Part shown: piece after piece, positions 36,844 to 45,661 of the stretch
Layout of the letters: the number at the start of each line of letters is the position of its first letter
Position numbering within the stretch: position 1 is the stretch's first letter
Source of the DNA: Alphaproteobacteria bacterium
GTDB lineage: Bacteria; Pseudomonadota; Alphaproteobacteria; Puniceispirillales; Puniceispirillaceae
Direction of reading: 5' to 3'
Assembly (NCBI GenBank): GCA_011524995.1
Contig: WTJA01000070.1
Span: forward strand, 5,302 to 61,668
Length of the DNA: 56,367 bases
Notes under the pieces: generated by a model
Told to the model about the DNA's origin: nothing
What the model saw: only the letters and a program-made list of their open reading frames with translations
The model's database searches: none
Position numbers and translations under genes: made by a program

Positions 36844-37107
36844 TCACGCAGATAAATCTACCAATTTATGCAAATTACCAGCGCGATGTAAGGCTGCCAG
36901 ATCATCAGAGCCGCCCACATGCATATCATTGATAAAGATCTGAGGGACAGAGGTCCGGCCGCCGGCACGCTGTGTCATCTCCTGGCGGAGCTGGCGTGAG
37001 GCACTCACATCAATTTCGTGATAGCTGATTTGTTCTTGGTCAAGTAACCGCTTGGCCCGAATGCAATAAGGACAAATCATTGTGGTGTAAATCTCAACTT
37101 TAGCCAT
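36844..37107 (-). CDS. grxC: Glutaredoxin 3 (GrxC)
   Basis: 87 residues from the ATG at 37107 (MAKVEIYTTM); the open frame upstream is not needed. The dithiol active site is CPYC at 12-15, with TSVPQIFINDMHVGGSDDL carrying the cis-proline and the glutathione-binding glycine pair. It reduces disulfides and mixed disulfides with glutathione in the cytosol. It sits between comF and the nitrilase gene, a known alphaproteobacterial order. Confidence 0.95.
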   Translation of the reverse strand: MAKVEIYTTMICPYCIRAKRLLDQEQISYHEIDVSASRQLRQEMTQRAGGRTSVPQIFINDMHVGGSDDLAALHRAGNLHKLVDLSA

Positions 37108-37172
37108 TGCTATCCTCGTTGCTAATGCGTCTCTGTGTCCCTGATATGGGTCATGGCACAGCATAATACAAG

Positions 37173-37916
37173 CTATCTCACTCGTAAAAAACATAAACCA
37201 CTGACACGAGCAGCGCCTGCTTTTCGCAATGTGCGGGCAGCGCTGGTCATCGTTGTGCCTGTGGTCATCACATCATCAATCAACAGAATATGTTTGCCTG
37301 CAATCAGGGGCCGTGTTTCTTCGCGTACCGCAAAAGCGCGGCGCAAAATATGTCTGCGCTTGGCCAACCCAAAACGGCCTAGGGATGCGGTATGGTGCTG
37401 CCGATAGAGATGACCTGCCATGAATTTCTGTGAGGCACCGGCATGCCGACATAAAAGACGCGCTATCTCTGCTGATTGATTATAACGGCGAGACAGGCGC
37501 CGCCAGAGATGTAAGGGGATAGGCATCACCATATCACTTTCGGTGATGAGAGGTGTGGCCAATTCTTGCATGAGGCGGGCAATCACCGGAATGAGATCAA
37601 GCCTATCGGCATATTTCACCTGAAGAATAATATCACGCCCCGCCCCGTCATAATAAAGCGGCGCTCTTATCTGATGTAACAGCGGAGGGTGATGAAGGCA
37701 GGCCCCGCAAAGGCGCACAGGGCCAGAGGAGGGTAGATGTCTGCCGCAACTCTCGCAAATTGGTTCGCTGACAAAGGTCAGGCTGTGCCAACAGATGTGA
37801 CATAGGCCGGCTTGTGTCATTTCGCGATAACAGATTGGACAATGATGCGGGATCACCCTATCTATCAAAAAGCGTGTAAGAGAGGTAAGTGACGCAGATA
37901 AGTTAACTGGTTTCAT
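37173..37916 (-). CDS. comF: ComF family phosphoribosyltransferase-like protein
   Basis: 247 residues from the ATG at 37916; the frame is open upstream but would cross the divergent methyltransferase start. The N-terminus has four Cys-x-x-Cys pairs (C26/C29, C39/C42, C54/C57, C70/C73), a double zinc-binding region. The C-terminal phosphoribosyltransferase domain has the PRPP loop IDDVMTTGTT at 213-222. ComF proteins take part in DNA uptake in competent bacteria; in others the role is unsettled. It is upstream of grxC on the same strand. Confidence 0.92.
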   Translation of the reverse strand: MKPVNLSASLTSLTRFLIDRVIPHHCPICYREMTQAGLCHICWHSLTFVSEPICESCGRHLPSSGPVRLCGACLHHPPLLHQIRAPLYYDGAGRDIILQVKYADRLDLIPVIARLMQELATPLITESDMVMPIPLHLWRRLSRRYNQSAEIARLLCRHAGASQKFMAGHLYRQHHTASLGRFGLAKRRHILRRAFAVREETRPLIAGKHILLIDDVMTTGTTMTSAARTLRKAGAARVSGLCFLRVR

Positions 37917-37973
37917 AGAAGACCCCCGCAAGTCATGTGTCTGCTCAGCATAAAGAGAAGAGATTAAGAAAAG

Positions 37974-38843
37974 ATGAAGGCCCCTCAGATTTTTAATAAT
38001 GCCCAAATTTGCCATATGCGGGAGCGTTATGCGGCGCAGATGGGAGAGGTGGATTTCTTGCATCAGCTCGCAGTTGATCGTTTGATTGAGCGGCTTGATC
38101 TCATTCGTCGTGATTTCTCGCATCTAATCGATGTTGGCGCGCATAATGGGTTTGCGGCAGAGGCGCTACAAGGCCATGAGAAAGTTGGCACTGTGTTAAG
38201 TCTTGATCCTGCCCCCTCCTGTGTAGCGGCCGCATCGCAGTATGGCGAAGCGCGCATGATGGATGTTGAGCGGCTTCCCGATGATCTCCCTAAAACAGAT
38301 GCTGTGATTTCCTTACTATATTTGCATCAGGTGAATGATGTGCCTGGCCTGATCCAGCAAATGGCACGCCAGCTTCGTCCAGATGGCCTCTTCTTTGCCA
38401 TTTTATGTGGTGGCCGCACTTTGCAAGAATTACGCGCCTCTATGACGCAGGCCGAAGAAGAAATCATGGGCGGGGTGAGCCCGCATATTGCACCTATGGC
38501 AGATATCAAAGATGTCGGTGGGTTGTTGCAGCGCGCAGGCCTCGCGATGCCTGTCGCAGATAGTGAATTGCTGACCGTGACTTATTCGTCAGTCTTTCGC
38601 CTTATGTCAGAGTTGAAATTAATGGGGGAAGGCAATGCCCTTCAGGGGCGGCGTTCCTCTTTCACACGCCGTGATGTGATGATGCGGACCGCTGAGATCT
38701 ACACCCAAAAATATGGGACAGAGGATGGCCAGATTCCGGCAAGTTTCGAATTAATCAGCCTGACAGGGTGGTCACCAGATGCCAGCCAACCAAAAGCCCT
38801 GCGCCCCGGTTCTGCAAAATCCTCGATGACAGATTTATTTTAA
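37974..38843 (+). CDS. SAM-dependent methyltransferase, BioC/NDUFAF5-like
   Basis: 289 residues. It opens with QIFNNAQICHMRERYAAQMG and FLHQLAVDRLIERLDLIRRD, the pattern of the mitochondrial complex I assembly factor NDUFAF5 and its alphaproteobacterial relatives. The SAM-binding motif I is LIDVGAHNG (residues 42-50), with a VLSLDPAP strand end after it. NDUFAF5 is known to hydroxylate an arginine of a complex I subunit, so methyl transfer is not certain. A role in complex I assembly is inferred. Its stop abuts the convergent mutT stop with no spacer. Confidence 0.8.
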   Translation: MKAPQIFNNAQICHMRERYAAQMGEVDFLHQLAVDRLIERLDLIRRDFSHLIDVGAHNGFAAEALQGHEKVGTVLSLDPAPSCVAAASQYGEARMMDVERLPDDLPKTDAVISLLYLHQVNDVPGLIQQMARQLRPDGLFFAILCGGRTLQELRASMTQAEEEIMGGVSPHIAPMADIKDVGGLLQRAGLAMPVADSELLTVTYSSVFRLMSELKLMGEGNALQGRRSSFTRRDVMMRTAEIYTQKYGTEDGQIPASFELISLTGWSPDASQPKALRPGSAKSSMTDLF

Positions 38844-39251
38844 TTACAATAAATCTTGTAAGGCAGCCACGAGCGGCATATTCGCCTCTGGCATCTCAAA
38901 ATCGCGCAAACGAGGCGCTCTAACCCATTGCAGGGTGCCGCCTTCAACCGGCTGGGGGCTGCCCCACCACCGACGGCAAATATAGAGCAACATCACAAGA
39001 TGGAATGTCTCATAGCTGTGACTTGCAAAGCTAAGAGGGGCTAGGCAAGAGGATTTCGTATCAATCGACAGCTCTTCTTGCAATTCCCTGATAAGGGCCG
39101 CTTCGGGCGTCTCTCCGGCTTCTATTTTGCCGCCAGGAAATTCCCATAATCCTGCCATTGGCTTATCATCGGGGCGCTGTGCTAATAACACACGGCCATC
39201 AACATCAACCAAAGCCGCCGCGACAATATATTTCGTTGGTAAGTCAGCCAT
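38844..39251 (-). CDS. mutT: 8-oxo-dGTP diphosphatase MutT (Nudix)
   Basis: 135 residues. The Nudix box spans 41-63: G41, E47, R55-E56-L57 and E59-E60 are in place, within GGKIEAGETPEAALIRELQE. The start KYIVAAALVDVDGRVLLAQR and the GLWEFPGGK segment match MutT. It removes oxidised dGTP from the nucleotide pool. It is 5 bases downstream of argJ on the same strand, the known alphaproteobacterial argJ-mutT pair. Confidence 0.94.
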   Translation of the reverse strand: MADLPTKYIVAAALVDVDGRVLLAQRPDDKPMAGLWEFPGGKIEAGETPEAALIRELQEELSIDTKSSCLAPLSFASHSYETFHLVMLLYICRRWWGSPQPVEGGTLQWVRAPRLRDFEMPEANMPLVAALQDLL

Positions 39252-39256
39252 ATCAA

Positions 39257-40468
39257 TTAGCTACGATAATCAGCATTAATCGTGATATAGCCATGGGTCA
39301 GATCACATGTCCAAATGCGCGCTGTCCCTGTGCCAAGACCAATATCCACCGCAATATGAATCTCATCAGATGTCATATGGGCGGCGACAGGCGCCTCATC
39401 ATAATCAGGGCGGCGCTGGCCTCTTTCGGTAATGTGGTGTCCGCCAATCGCGATATCTAATTTATCACGATCCGCAGGCTCGCCTGCTTTGCCAACGGCC
39501 ATGACAATCCGCCCCCAATTGGCATCTTCGCCGGCAATGGCCGTTTTCACCAAGGGCGAGTTGCCAATGGCAAGACCAATCCGATGCGCAGAGGCATCAC
39601 TTACCGCCCCTGTCACATCAATGGTGATAAGCTTGCTGGCACCCTCGCCATCTCGCACAATTTGGATGGCCAAATCCTGCATGACTGACTGCAAAGTTTG
39701 GCAGAATATCGCTAAATCAGCGTCAGAGGTCACAGCGACATTTTGGCCAGTTGCGGCAAGATAGACAGAATCGCTGGTTGATGTATCACTATCAACCGTG
39801 ATGGCATTAAAGGAGCGATCACCGGCTGAGGCACAGGCTTTTTGCAAGGCAGCAGGGGTAATAGCCGCATCTGTCACAATAAAAGCAAGCATGGTTGCCA
39901 TATCTGGTGCAATCATGCCAGAGCCTTTGGCAATGCCGGAGATGGTCACTGTCTTGCCCGCGATTTCGCAAGTCGCACTTGCCCCTTTGGCAAAGGTGTC
40001 TGTGGTGCGGATGGCATTGGCAGCCTCTTCCCAGCTGGCTGTGCTAGCTGTGGTGAGGGCTTCAAATTGTGAGATGAGGCATGAGGTATCAAGCGGCTCA
40101 CCAATCACACCTGTGGAAGAGGTGGCAATCTGTGTTTCAGGTACATGTAATTTCGCGGCAAGGGCAGAGGTCAGTGTTGATACCGCCTCATCACCTACTT
40201 GGCCTGTGAAGGCGTTCGCATTGCCTGCATTCACCAACAGTGCGCGGATATAACCGCCAGCGACAATCTCGCGAGATGATAACACGGCTGCTGAGGCTGT
40301 CGCAGATTTGGTAAAGATACCAGCTAGCGTGGTACCTTCGCAAAATTGCATCAGCAGCATGTCATCTCTGCCTTGATATTTCATCCCAGAGGCTGCCGTG
40401 GCAAGGGTAACCCCTGCCGGCAGCGTCATAGCCGGAAATGTTGGCGGCGCTAAGGGTGAGCGTTCCAT
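39257..40468 (-). CDS. argJ: Bifunctional ornithine acetyltransferase / N-acetylglutamate synthase
   Basis: 403 residues. ArgJ moves the acetyl group from N-acetylornithine to glutamate, completing the cyclic arginine route. The self-cleavage site is A191-T192 in KGSGMIAPDMATMLAF; T192 becomes the nucleophile of the beta chain. The oxyanion-hole element TGVIG is at 119-123. N82-A-G-N-A-N is typical of the family. It pairs functionally with argD and argF at the left end. It lies between the parvulin and mutT genes on one strand. Confidence 0.96.
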   Translation of the reverse strand: MERSPLAPPTFPAMTLPAGVTLATAASGMKYQGRDDMLLMQFCEGTTLAGIFTKSATASAAVLSSREIVAGGYIRALLVNAGNANAFTGQVGDEAVSTLTSALAAKLHVPETQIATSSTGVIGEPLDTSCLISQFEALTTASTASWEEAANAIRTTDTFAKGASATCEIAGKTVTISGIAKGSGMIAPDMATMLAFIVTDAAITPAALQKACASAGDRSFNAITVDSDTSTSDSVYLAATGQNVAVTSDADLAIFCQTLQSVMQDLAIQIVRDGEGASKLITIDVTGAVSDASAHRIGLAIGNSPLVKTAIAGEDANWGRIVMAVGKAGEPADRDKLDIAIGGHHITERGQRRPDYDEAPVAAHMTSDEIHIAVDIGLGTGTARIWTCDLTHGYITINADYRS

Positions 40469-40493
40469 AGTAAGATAACCTATTTGGCGTTAG

Positions 40494-41369
40494 TTACTGG
40501 GCGTCACGCTGGGCAATAGCATCCGCACGCACATCTTCAAAGCTGCGCGCTTCAATCGTGGCATCAGCGCGCATTTCTTCAATCAGCCGCGCTAAGGCTT
40601 GTTGCGACAAGGCCGTGCCAATTTGTTCACGCATCTCTTCGAGGCTGGCTGGTTGGGCTGTCCGCTTATCTTCTAGCAAAATGACATGCCATCCAAATTG
40701 CGTTTGCACAGGGGCTGACGTGTAAGTGCCAATCTCGAGATTAAACGCTGCCACTTCAAAATCTGGCACCATTTGGCCGCGACCAAAATAGCCTAATGCG
40801 CCACCATTTGGACCAGACGGACCTGTTGAGAATTCTTTGGCTAACTCAGCAAAATCCGCGCCTTCTGACAGCTTTGTAATCAAGCCTTTGGCTTCTTCTT
40901 CTGTATCCACAAGAATGTGACGTGCGCTCACTTCTTCACGGCTGTCAGCATCAGAGACAAAGCGATCATAGGCGTCCTTGATTTCCTCTTCTGTTACCAT
41001 TTCGCGAACTTCAACGGCCATGTAGGCTTCGGCGAGGATGCGGTTTGTGGCAATGGCGATAGCGCGTTGCAAGAGGGGGTCTTTATCAAGGCCGTCTTCT
41101 TTTGCGGCTGTTGCAGCTAGCCTTGTGTTCACGACCTCATCAATTAATTGATCGAAATAGGTGTCAAGCGGCTGTCTGCGATATTGCTCTGGCAGATTCT
41201 CTGCTACCTGCATGACCTCATCCAAATAAATGGTTTGGTCATTTACAGTGGCAACGCTCACATCTTCTTGTGCGATAGCAAGGCTGCTATTGGCTGCGAC
41301 CAAAATCACTGAGGCAGCAGCAAGCCGCTTCGTTGCATATGATATGTGAGACAAGGTAAGATGTGCCAT
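40494..41369 (-). CDS. Periplasmic peptidyl-prolyl isomerase (parvulin type)
   Basis: 291 residues. A signal peptide ends near residue 33 (SSLAIAQ). A SurA-like helical N-domain follows, then the parvulin domain at about 140-235, with VSARHILVDTEEEAKGLITK, FSTGPSGPNGGALGYFGRGQ and TQFGWHVILLEDKR. It folds outer-membrane or periplasmic proteins by proline isomerisation. It sits head to head with secA, across a shared gap of about 240 bases, and upstream of argJ: a coherent export neighbourhood seen in alphaproteobacteria. Confidence 0.92.
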   Translation of the reverse strand: MAHLTLSHISYATKRLAAASVILVAANSSLAIAQEDVSVATVNDQTIYLDEVMQVAENLPEQYRRQPLDTYFDQLIDEVVNTRLAATAAKEDGLDKDPLLQRAIAIATNRILAEAYMAVEVREMVTEEEIKDAYDRFVSDADSREEVSARHILVDTEEEAKGLITKLSEGADFAELAKEFSTGPSGPNGGALGYFGRGQMVPDFEVAAFNLEIGTYTSAPVQTQFGWHVILLEDKRTAQPASLEEMREQIGTALSQQALARLIEEMRADATIEARSFEDVRADAIAQRDAQ

Positions 41370-41508
41370 AACGGACCTCTGTAGGAATGAATAGGTTAAA
41401 ATTGCTGCCCTATCCTAGCTTGGTTATGGCAAAGGGCAAAGACTTTATCACCTTTGTGTGATGCTGTTTTTTACCAGTGCAAAAACGGTGGCAAATTAGG
41501 CTTGCGAA

Positions 41509-41537
41509 TTGACAAACCGGCTCGCAATGCCTATCTG
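41509..41537 (+). promoter_or_regulatory. Candidate promoter for secA
   Basis: TTGACA at 41509-41514 is a perfect -35 box; 17 bases later TATCTG (41532-41537) is a poor but possible -10. It lies about 75 bases upstream of the secA start and just before the leader hairpin, so the hairpin would be transcribed. Confidence 0.4.
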
Positions 41538-41541
41538 CATT

Positions 41542-41586
41542 AAAAGGCGTTTTTTACCCTGTTTCAGGTGAAAATGGCCTCCTTTT
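41542..41586 (+). other. Long hairpin in the secA 5' leader
   Basis: AAAAGG (41542-41547) pairs with CCTTTT (41581-41586). Inside, TTTT-T-ACC (41551-41558) pairs with GGT-G-AAAA (41567-41574), with CCTG-TTT-CAGG possible at the tip. About a dozen pairs can form between the candidate promoter and the secA ATG. It does not look like a terminator. SecA synthesis is self-regulated in E. coli through SecM; no arrest-peptide frame is visible here, so a leader structure may do the work. The function is inferred. Confidence 0.45.
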
Positions 41587-41610
41587 AATTGATTCATTTG
41601 GTTGTTTATA

Positions 41611-44211
41611 ATGCTGGCCTCTCTTGCTAAATCCATTTTTGGTGATTCTAATGATCGCGAGATCAAAAAATTAAAGGGCCAGGTTGACGCCATCAACGCC
41701 AGAGAAGCTCATTTCCAAGAGATGAGTGATGAGGGGTTGCGCGAGGCAACCGCTGAGATGAAGGCTGCCATTGCGGCAGGCACCTCACTTGATGAATGTC
41801 TTGTCGATGCTTTTGCGCTGGTGCGGGAAGCTGCCAAACGGACCCTTGGTCAGCGCCATTTCGATGTGCAGCTCATGGGCGGCATTATTTTGCATAGTGG
41901 CAAAATCTCGGAAATGAAAACAGGTGAAGGTAAAACGCTTGTGGCGACATTGCCCGTCTTTTTGAATGCGCTGACAGGCAAAGGGGTGCATGTCGTTACC
42001 GTGAATGATTATTTGGCAAGCCGTGATGCAAGCTGGATGGGTCAGGTTTATGAATTCTTAGGACTAACGGTCGGCTGTATCAAAGGCGGGCTTGATGATG
42101 AAGCGCGCCGTGCAGCCTATCAATGTGACATTACCTACGGCACGAACAATGAATTTGGCTTTGATTATCTGCGCGATAATTTGAAATTCGAAATTGCGGC
42201 CATGGTGCAGCGTGACCATCATTTTGCGATTGTCGATGAAGTTGATTCAATCCTCATTGATGAGGCGCGGACTCCGCTTGTAATTTCTGGTCCGGCAGAG
42301 ACAGCTGCTGATTTATATCAAGCCGCAGATAAGATTGTGCCGCATTTCGGTGAAGGTGATTATGAGGTAGATGAAAAGGCACGCTCTGTCACGCTCACGG
42401 AAGAGGGTGTCCTTCATGCCGAAGAATTGCTGCAGCAAGCTGGCTTGATGGAAGCGGGCTCACTTTACGATTCAGCCAATATCTCGTTATTGCATCATAC
42501 GACGCAGGCGTTGCGGGCCCATAAATTATTCAGCCGTGATACTCATTATATGGTGCGCCAAGGCCAGATTGTGATCATTGATGAATTTACCGGCCGTGCG
42601 ATGGATGGTCGCCGGTTCTCTGATGGTCTACATCAAGCGCTAGAAGCCAAAGAGCTGGTCGAAATCCAAGCAGAAAACCAAACATTGGCGTCTGTCACCT
42701 ATCAGAATTATTTCCGCCTCTATGAAAAATTGGCAGGGATGACAGGAACGGCGCTGACAGAAGCTGGCGAATTCTCTGAGATTTATAAATTAGATGTCAT
42801 CGCGGTGCCGACGAATAATCCTGTCGCCCGTATTGATTATGATGATGAAGTCTATCGGACGTCGCAAGAGCGCGATGACGCCGTTATCACTTTGATAGAA
42901 GAGAGCCGCGCCAAGGGCCAGCCTATCCTTGTGGGCACGGTGACGATTGAAAAATCAGAAAGCCTATCAGCGGCGCTGAAAAAGAAAAAGATTCCGCATC
43001 AGGTTTTGAATGCGCGTTTCCATGAAGAAGAAGCGCAAATCATTGCCGAGGCAGGTGTGCCAGGGGCCGTTACGATTGCCACGAATATGGCGGGACGTGG
43101 TACAGATATTCAGCTGGGCGGGAATCTCGCGATGCGTCTGGCAGCTGAAGGATTGGCCGCGGATGATCCAAAAGCGGCAAAGATTGTGGCTGATGTTGAA
43201 GCCAAGAAAGAACAAGCTTTGGCCGCTGGTGGCTTATATGTCATCGGCACAGAACGTCATGAATCACGCCGGATTGATAATCAGCTTCGGGGTCGTACTG
43301 GTCGTCAGGGTGACCCGGGCGCTTCAAAATTCTTCCTATCACTCCAAGATGATTTGATGCGTATTTTTGGCTCAGAAAAACTTGATGGCATGTTACAGAA
43401 GCTTGGTCTTGAAGAAGGCGAAGCCATCACGCATAGCTGGATCAACAAGGCGGTTGAAAAGGCGCAGTCAAAAGTAGAAGCGCATAATTTCGAAATCAGA
43501 AAGCAGCTATTGCGCTTTGATGATGTGATGAATGATCAGCGTCAGGTCATTTTTGCCCAACGCAAAGACATCATGCAATCCAAAGATGTGCATGATACCG
43601 TTGTTGATATGCGTCATGAGACCATTGAAGTCATCATTGATAATGCGATCCCGCAAGGCAGCTTTGTTGAAAATTGGGATGCGACCAAATTCAAAACACA
43701 AGCTATGCAATATCTCGCGCTGGATATCCCAGCCGAAGAGTGGTTTGCCGAAGATGGCATTGCAGAGATTGAATTATCAGATCGCTTGATCGCCAAATCA
43801 GATTCCTACATGGCTGATAAAGCAGTGCGCTTTGGCCCTGAAGTGATGCGTGTGGCAGAAAAATCTCTATTATTGCAAGTGCTTGACCAACAATGGAAAG
43901 AGCATCTGCTTGGGCTTGACCAGTTGCGCCAAGGCATTGGTTTGCGCGCCTATGCGCAAAAAGATCCGCTGAATGAATATAAAAAAGAAGCCTTTGGTAT
44001 GTTTGAAGGCATGCTTGATAAGATGCGGATGACAGTGACTTTGGCTTTGTCTCATGTGGAGTTGCGCCAACCAGAGGCGGCTGAAGCCGCGCCATCACCA
44101 GCCCCAGCCGCGAAGCCTGCTGCGAAGCCGGCAGCTGAGAAAGTGGGTCGTAATGCGCCTTGTCCATGTGGTTCGGGTAAGAAATATAAACATTGTCACG
44201 GGCAGCTCTAA
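41611..44211 (+). CDS. secA: Preprotein translocase ATPase SecA
   Basis: 866 residues from the ATG at 41611; a TTG at 41602 is also in frame. The motor has Walker A in [14 protein letters not shown], Walker [16 protein letters not shown], and motif VI in [15 protein letters not shown]. The C-terminal tail ends with the zinc knuckle [13 protein letters not shown], which binds SecB and lipids, after an Ala/Pro linker. It drives secreted proteins through SecYEG. No strong Shine-Dalgarno is seen before the start, in line with possible translational control. DUF1178 follows 45 bases later. Confidence 0.98.
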   Translation: MLASLAKSIFGDSNDREIKKLKGQVDAINAREAHFQEMSDEGLREATAEMKAAIAAGTSLDECLVDAFALVREAAKRTLGQRHFDVQLMGGIILHSGKISEMKTGEGKTLVATLPVFLNALTGKGVHVVTVNDYLASRDASWMGQVYEFLGLTVGCIKGGLDDEARRAAYQCDITYGTNNEFGFDYLRDNLKFEIAAMVQRDHHFAIVDEVDSILIDEARTPLVISGPAETAADLYQAADKIVPHFGEGDYEVDEKARSVTLTEEGVLHAEELLQQAGLMEAGSLYDSANISLLHHTTQALRAHKLFSRDTHYMVRQGQIVIIDEFTGRAMDGRRFSDGLHQALEAKELVEIQAENQTLASVTYQNYFRLYEKLAGMTGTALTEAGEFSEIYKLDVIAVPTNNPVARIDYDDEVYRTSQERDDAVITLIEESRAKGQPILVGTVTIEKSESLSAALKKKKIPHQVLNARFHEEEAQIIAEAGVPGAVTIATNMAGRGTDIQLGGNLAMRLAAEGLAADDPKAAKIVADVEAKKEQALAAGGLYVIGTERHESRRIDNQLRGRTGRQGDPGASKFFLSLQDDLMRIFGSEKLDGMLQKLGLEEGEAITHSWINKAVEKAQSKVEAHNFEIRKQLLRFDDVMNDQRQVIFAQRKDIMQSKDVHDTVVDMRHETIEVIIDNAIPQGSFVENWDATKFKTQAMQYLALDIPAEEWFAEDGIAEIELSDRLIAKSDSYMADKAVRFGPEVMRVAEKSLLLQVLDQQWKEHLLGLDQLRQGIGLRAYAQKDPLNEYKKEAFGMFEGMLDKMRMTVTLALSHVELRQPEAAEAAPSPAPAAKPAAKPAAEKVGRNAPCPCGSGKKYKHCHGQL

Positions 44212-44256
44212 TCTGTCCGGGCTTTGACATTAGCAGCAATTGGTATTGTCTAAGAG

Positions 44257-44742
44257 ATGATTAAATATCATTTACAATGCGATCAGCATCATGAATTTGA
44301 GGCGTGGTTCTCCACATCCTCAGCCTATGATGACCAGCGTGAAAGAGGCCTTGTAAGCTGTCCCATTTGTGATAGTGGCGCAGTTTCAAAACTGCTATCT
44401 GCCCCGAATTTAAATAGCCCGAAATTACGCAAAACGCCTGAACCCCAGATGCCAGCGCCATCAGCCACTGTGACAGCGCCGCCACAACCTATGCCCCAAT
44501 TGAATGATGAGCAGGCGGAAATGGTCGGCAAGGCGATGAAGGCGTTAAAGGATTTACATAAGCGCGTGAAAACTGACTTTACCAATGTCGGTGACAAGTT
44601 TGCTGAAGAAGCGCGCAAAATGCATTATGGCGAATCAGAGGCAAAACCTATCTATGGGAATACCACCAAAGATGAAAGAGAGGAATTGGCAGATGAAGGC
44701 ATTGATGTCTATGAGTTGCCTGATTTGCCCTCAGAACAATAA
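44257..44742 (+). CDS. DUF1178 family protein
   Basis: 161 residues. It starts MIKYHLQCDQHHEFEAWFS and carries LVSCPICDSGAVSKLLSAPN, so C8 plus the C-x-x-C at about 36-39 suggest a zinc ribbon. The end, KPIYGNTTKDEREELADEGI, is strongly conserved in the family. The function is unknown. Members occur across alphaproteobacteria, often near nitrilase or glutaredoxin genes; here it is next to secA. It converges on ubiG. Confidence 0.9.
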   Translation: MIKYHLQCDQHHEFEAWFSTSSAYDDQRERGLVSCPICDSGAVSKLLSAPNLNSPKLRKTPEPQMPAPSATVTAPPQPMPQLNDEQAEMVGKAMKALKDLHKRVKTDFTNVGDKFAEEARKMHYGESEAKPIYGNTTKDEREELADEGIDVYELPDLPSEQ

Positions 44743-44753
44743 CTGAGAGTCCT

Positions 44754-45491
44754 TTATTTGCCTTTTCGTCCAGAAACGGCGTAGTTAATCCCTTGAAATC
44801 GTGTCTGGCAAAAGCCACCCTTCGGTGAGGGGGCAAAGCCGGTATTATGGTCAACAAGCAACCCGTGCGCGGCACATTCTGCTGTCAGCTCGGCCGGTGT
44901 CACAAATTTCGCATAATCATGGGTCCCTTTGGGGATCATCTTCACAATATATTCAGCGCCAATCTTGATGGTGGCCAGGGCCGCCATTGTGCGATTGATG
45001 GTCGTGATAACAAATAGCCCGCCTGGTTTCAGGAGCTGAGACATCGCTGTCAGGAAGATAGCGCGGTTTGCCACATGTTCGATCACTTCTGAGCTATAGA
45101 CGATATCGAATTCTTCTCCAGTTTCGGCCAAATCCTCGGCCAAGCAATGGCGATAATCAATCGAAAGGCCCTTTTTTGCCGCATGGTCTGTGGCAGCCTT
45201 AATCGCGGCTTGTGAGGCATCAATGGCTGTCATATCTGCGCCAAGCTGCGCTAGCGGTTCTGCGAGTAAGCCGCCGCCACATCCAATATCCAAAATACGG
45301 CATCCTTGCAGAGGTAGGGCGGCCCCTTTTGTGCCAAATCCTGCGCGGTTTGCCATCTCTTGGATGTAGTCTATCCGCACTGGCGTGAAAGCATGGAGTG
45401 GCGCCATCGGGCCAGAGGCGGCCCACCAGGCATCACCAAGCGCATCAAATTGCGCCGTATCTTGATGATCTTGACTGCTCGCTTTTGACAT
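44754..45491 (-). CDS. ubiG: Ubiquinone biosynthesis O-methyltransferase UbiG
   Basis: 245 residues from the ATG at 45491, which has AAGGAAA upstream; a longer frame to 45557 is not supported. It does both O-methylations in ubiquinone synthesis. The start AQFDALGDAWWAASGPMAPLH is characteristic. Motif I is ILDIGCGGGLLAEPLA, and IVYSSEVIEHVANRAIFL is motif II. VITTINRTMAALATIKIGAE is the UbiG-specific membrane-associating stretch. It is divergent from lysC, a common alphaproteobacterial pair. Confidence 0.96.
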   Translation of the reverse strand: MSKASSQDHQDTAQFDALGDAWWAASGPMAPLHAFTPVRIDYIQEMANRAGFGTKGAALPLQGCRILDIGCGGGLLAEPLAQLGADMTAIDASQAAIKAATDHAAKKGLSIDYRHCLAEDLAETGEEFDIVYSSEVIEHVANRAIFLTAMSQLLKPGGLFVITTINRTMAALATIKIGAEYIVKMIPKGTHDYAKFVTPAELTAECAAHGLLVDHNTGFAPSPKGGFCQTRFQGINYAVSGRKGK

Positions 45492-45661
45492 TATGCAGGT
45501 TTCCTTACAGCTGAATGAGGCGCTCATTAGGGACGCCTTTATCCTTATATGCCTCATTATTATCTTGTAAGCGGCATGTCGCTTCTATATGACAGGGGCC
45601 AGATAAATGCGCCAAATGGGGCGTGCACTCCTGATAAGCAAAATAGAGTGACATCAGTATA

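Noticed and set aside
39798-40253. 151-codon frame antisense to argJ
   Set aside because: argJ is certain across this stretch; the frame is a shadow.
43703-44239. 178-codon frame antisense to the end of secA
   Set aside because: secA is certain here and the antisense product shows no domain.
45492-45661. Lysine riboswitch before lysC
   Set aside because: The gap is too short and none of the conserved L-box core is present.
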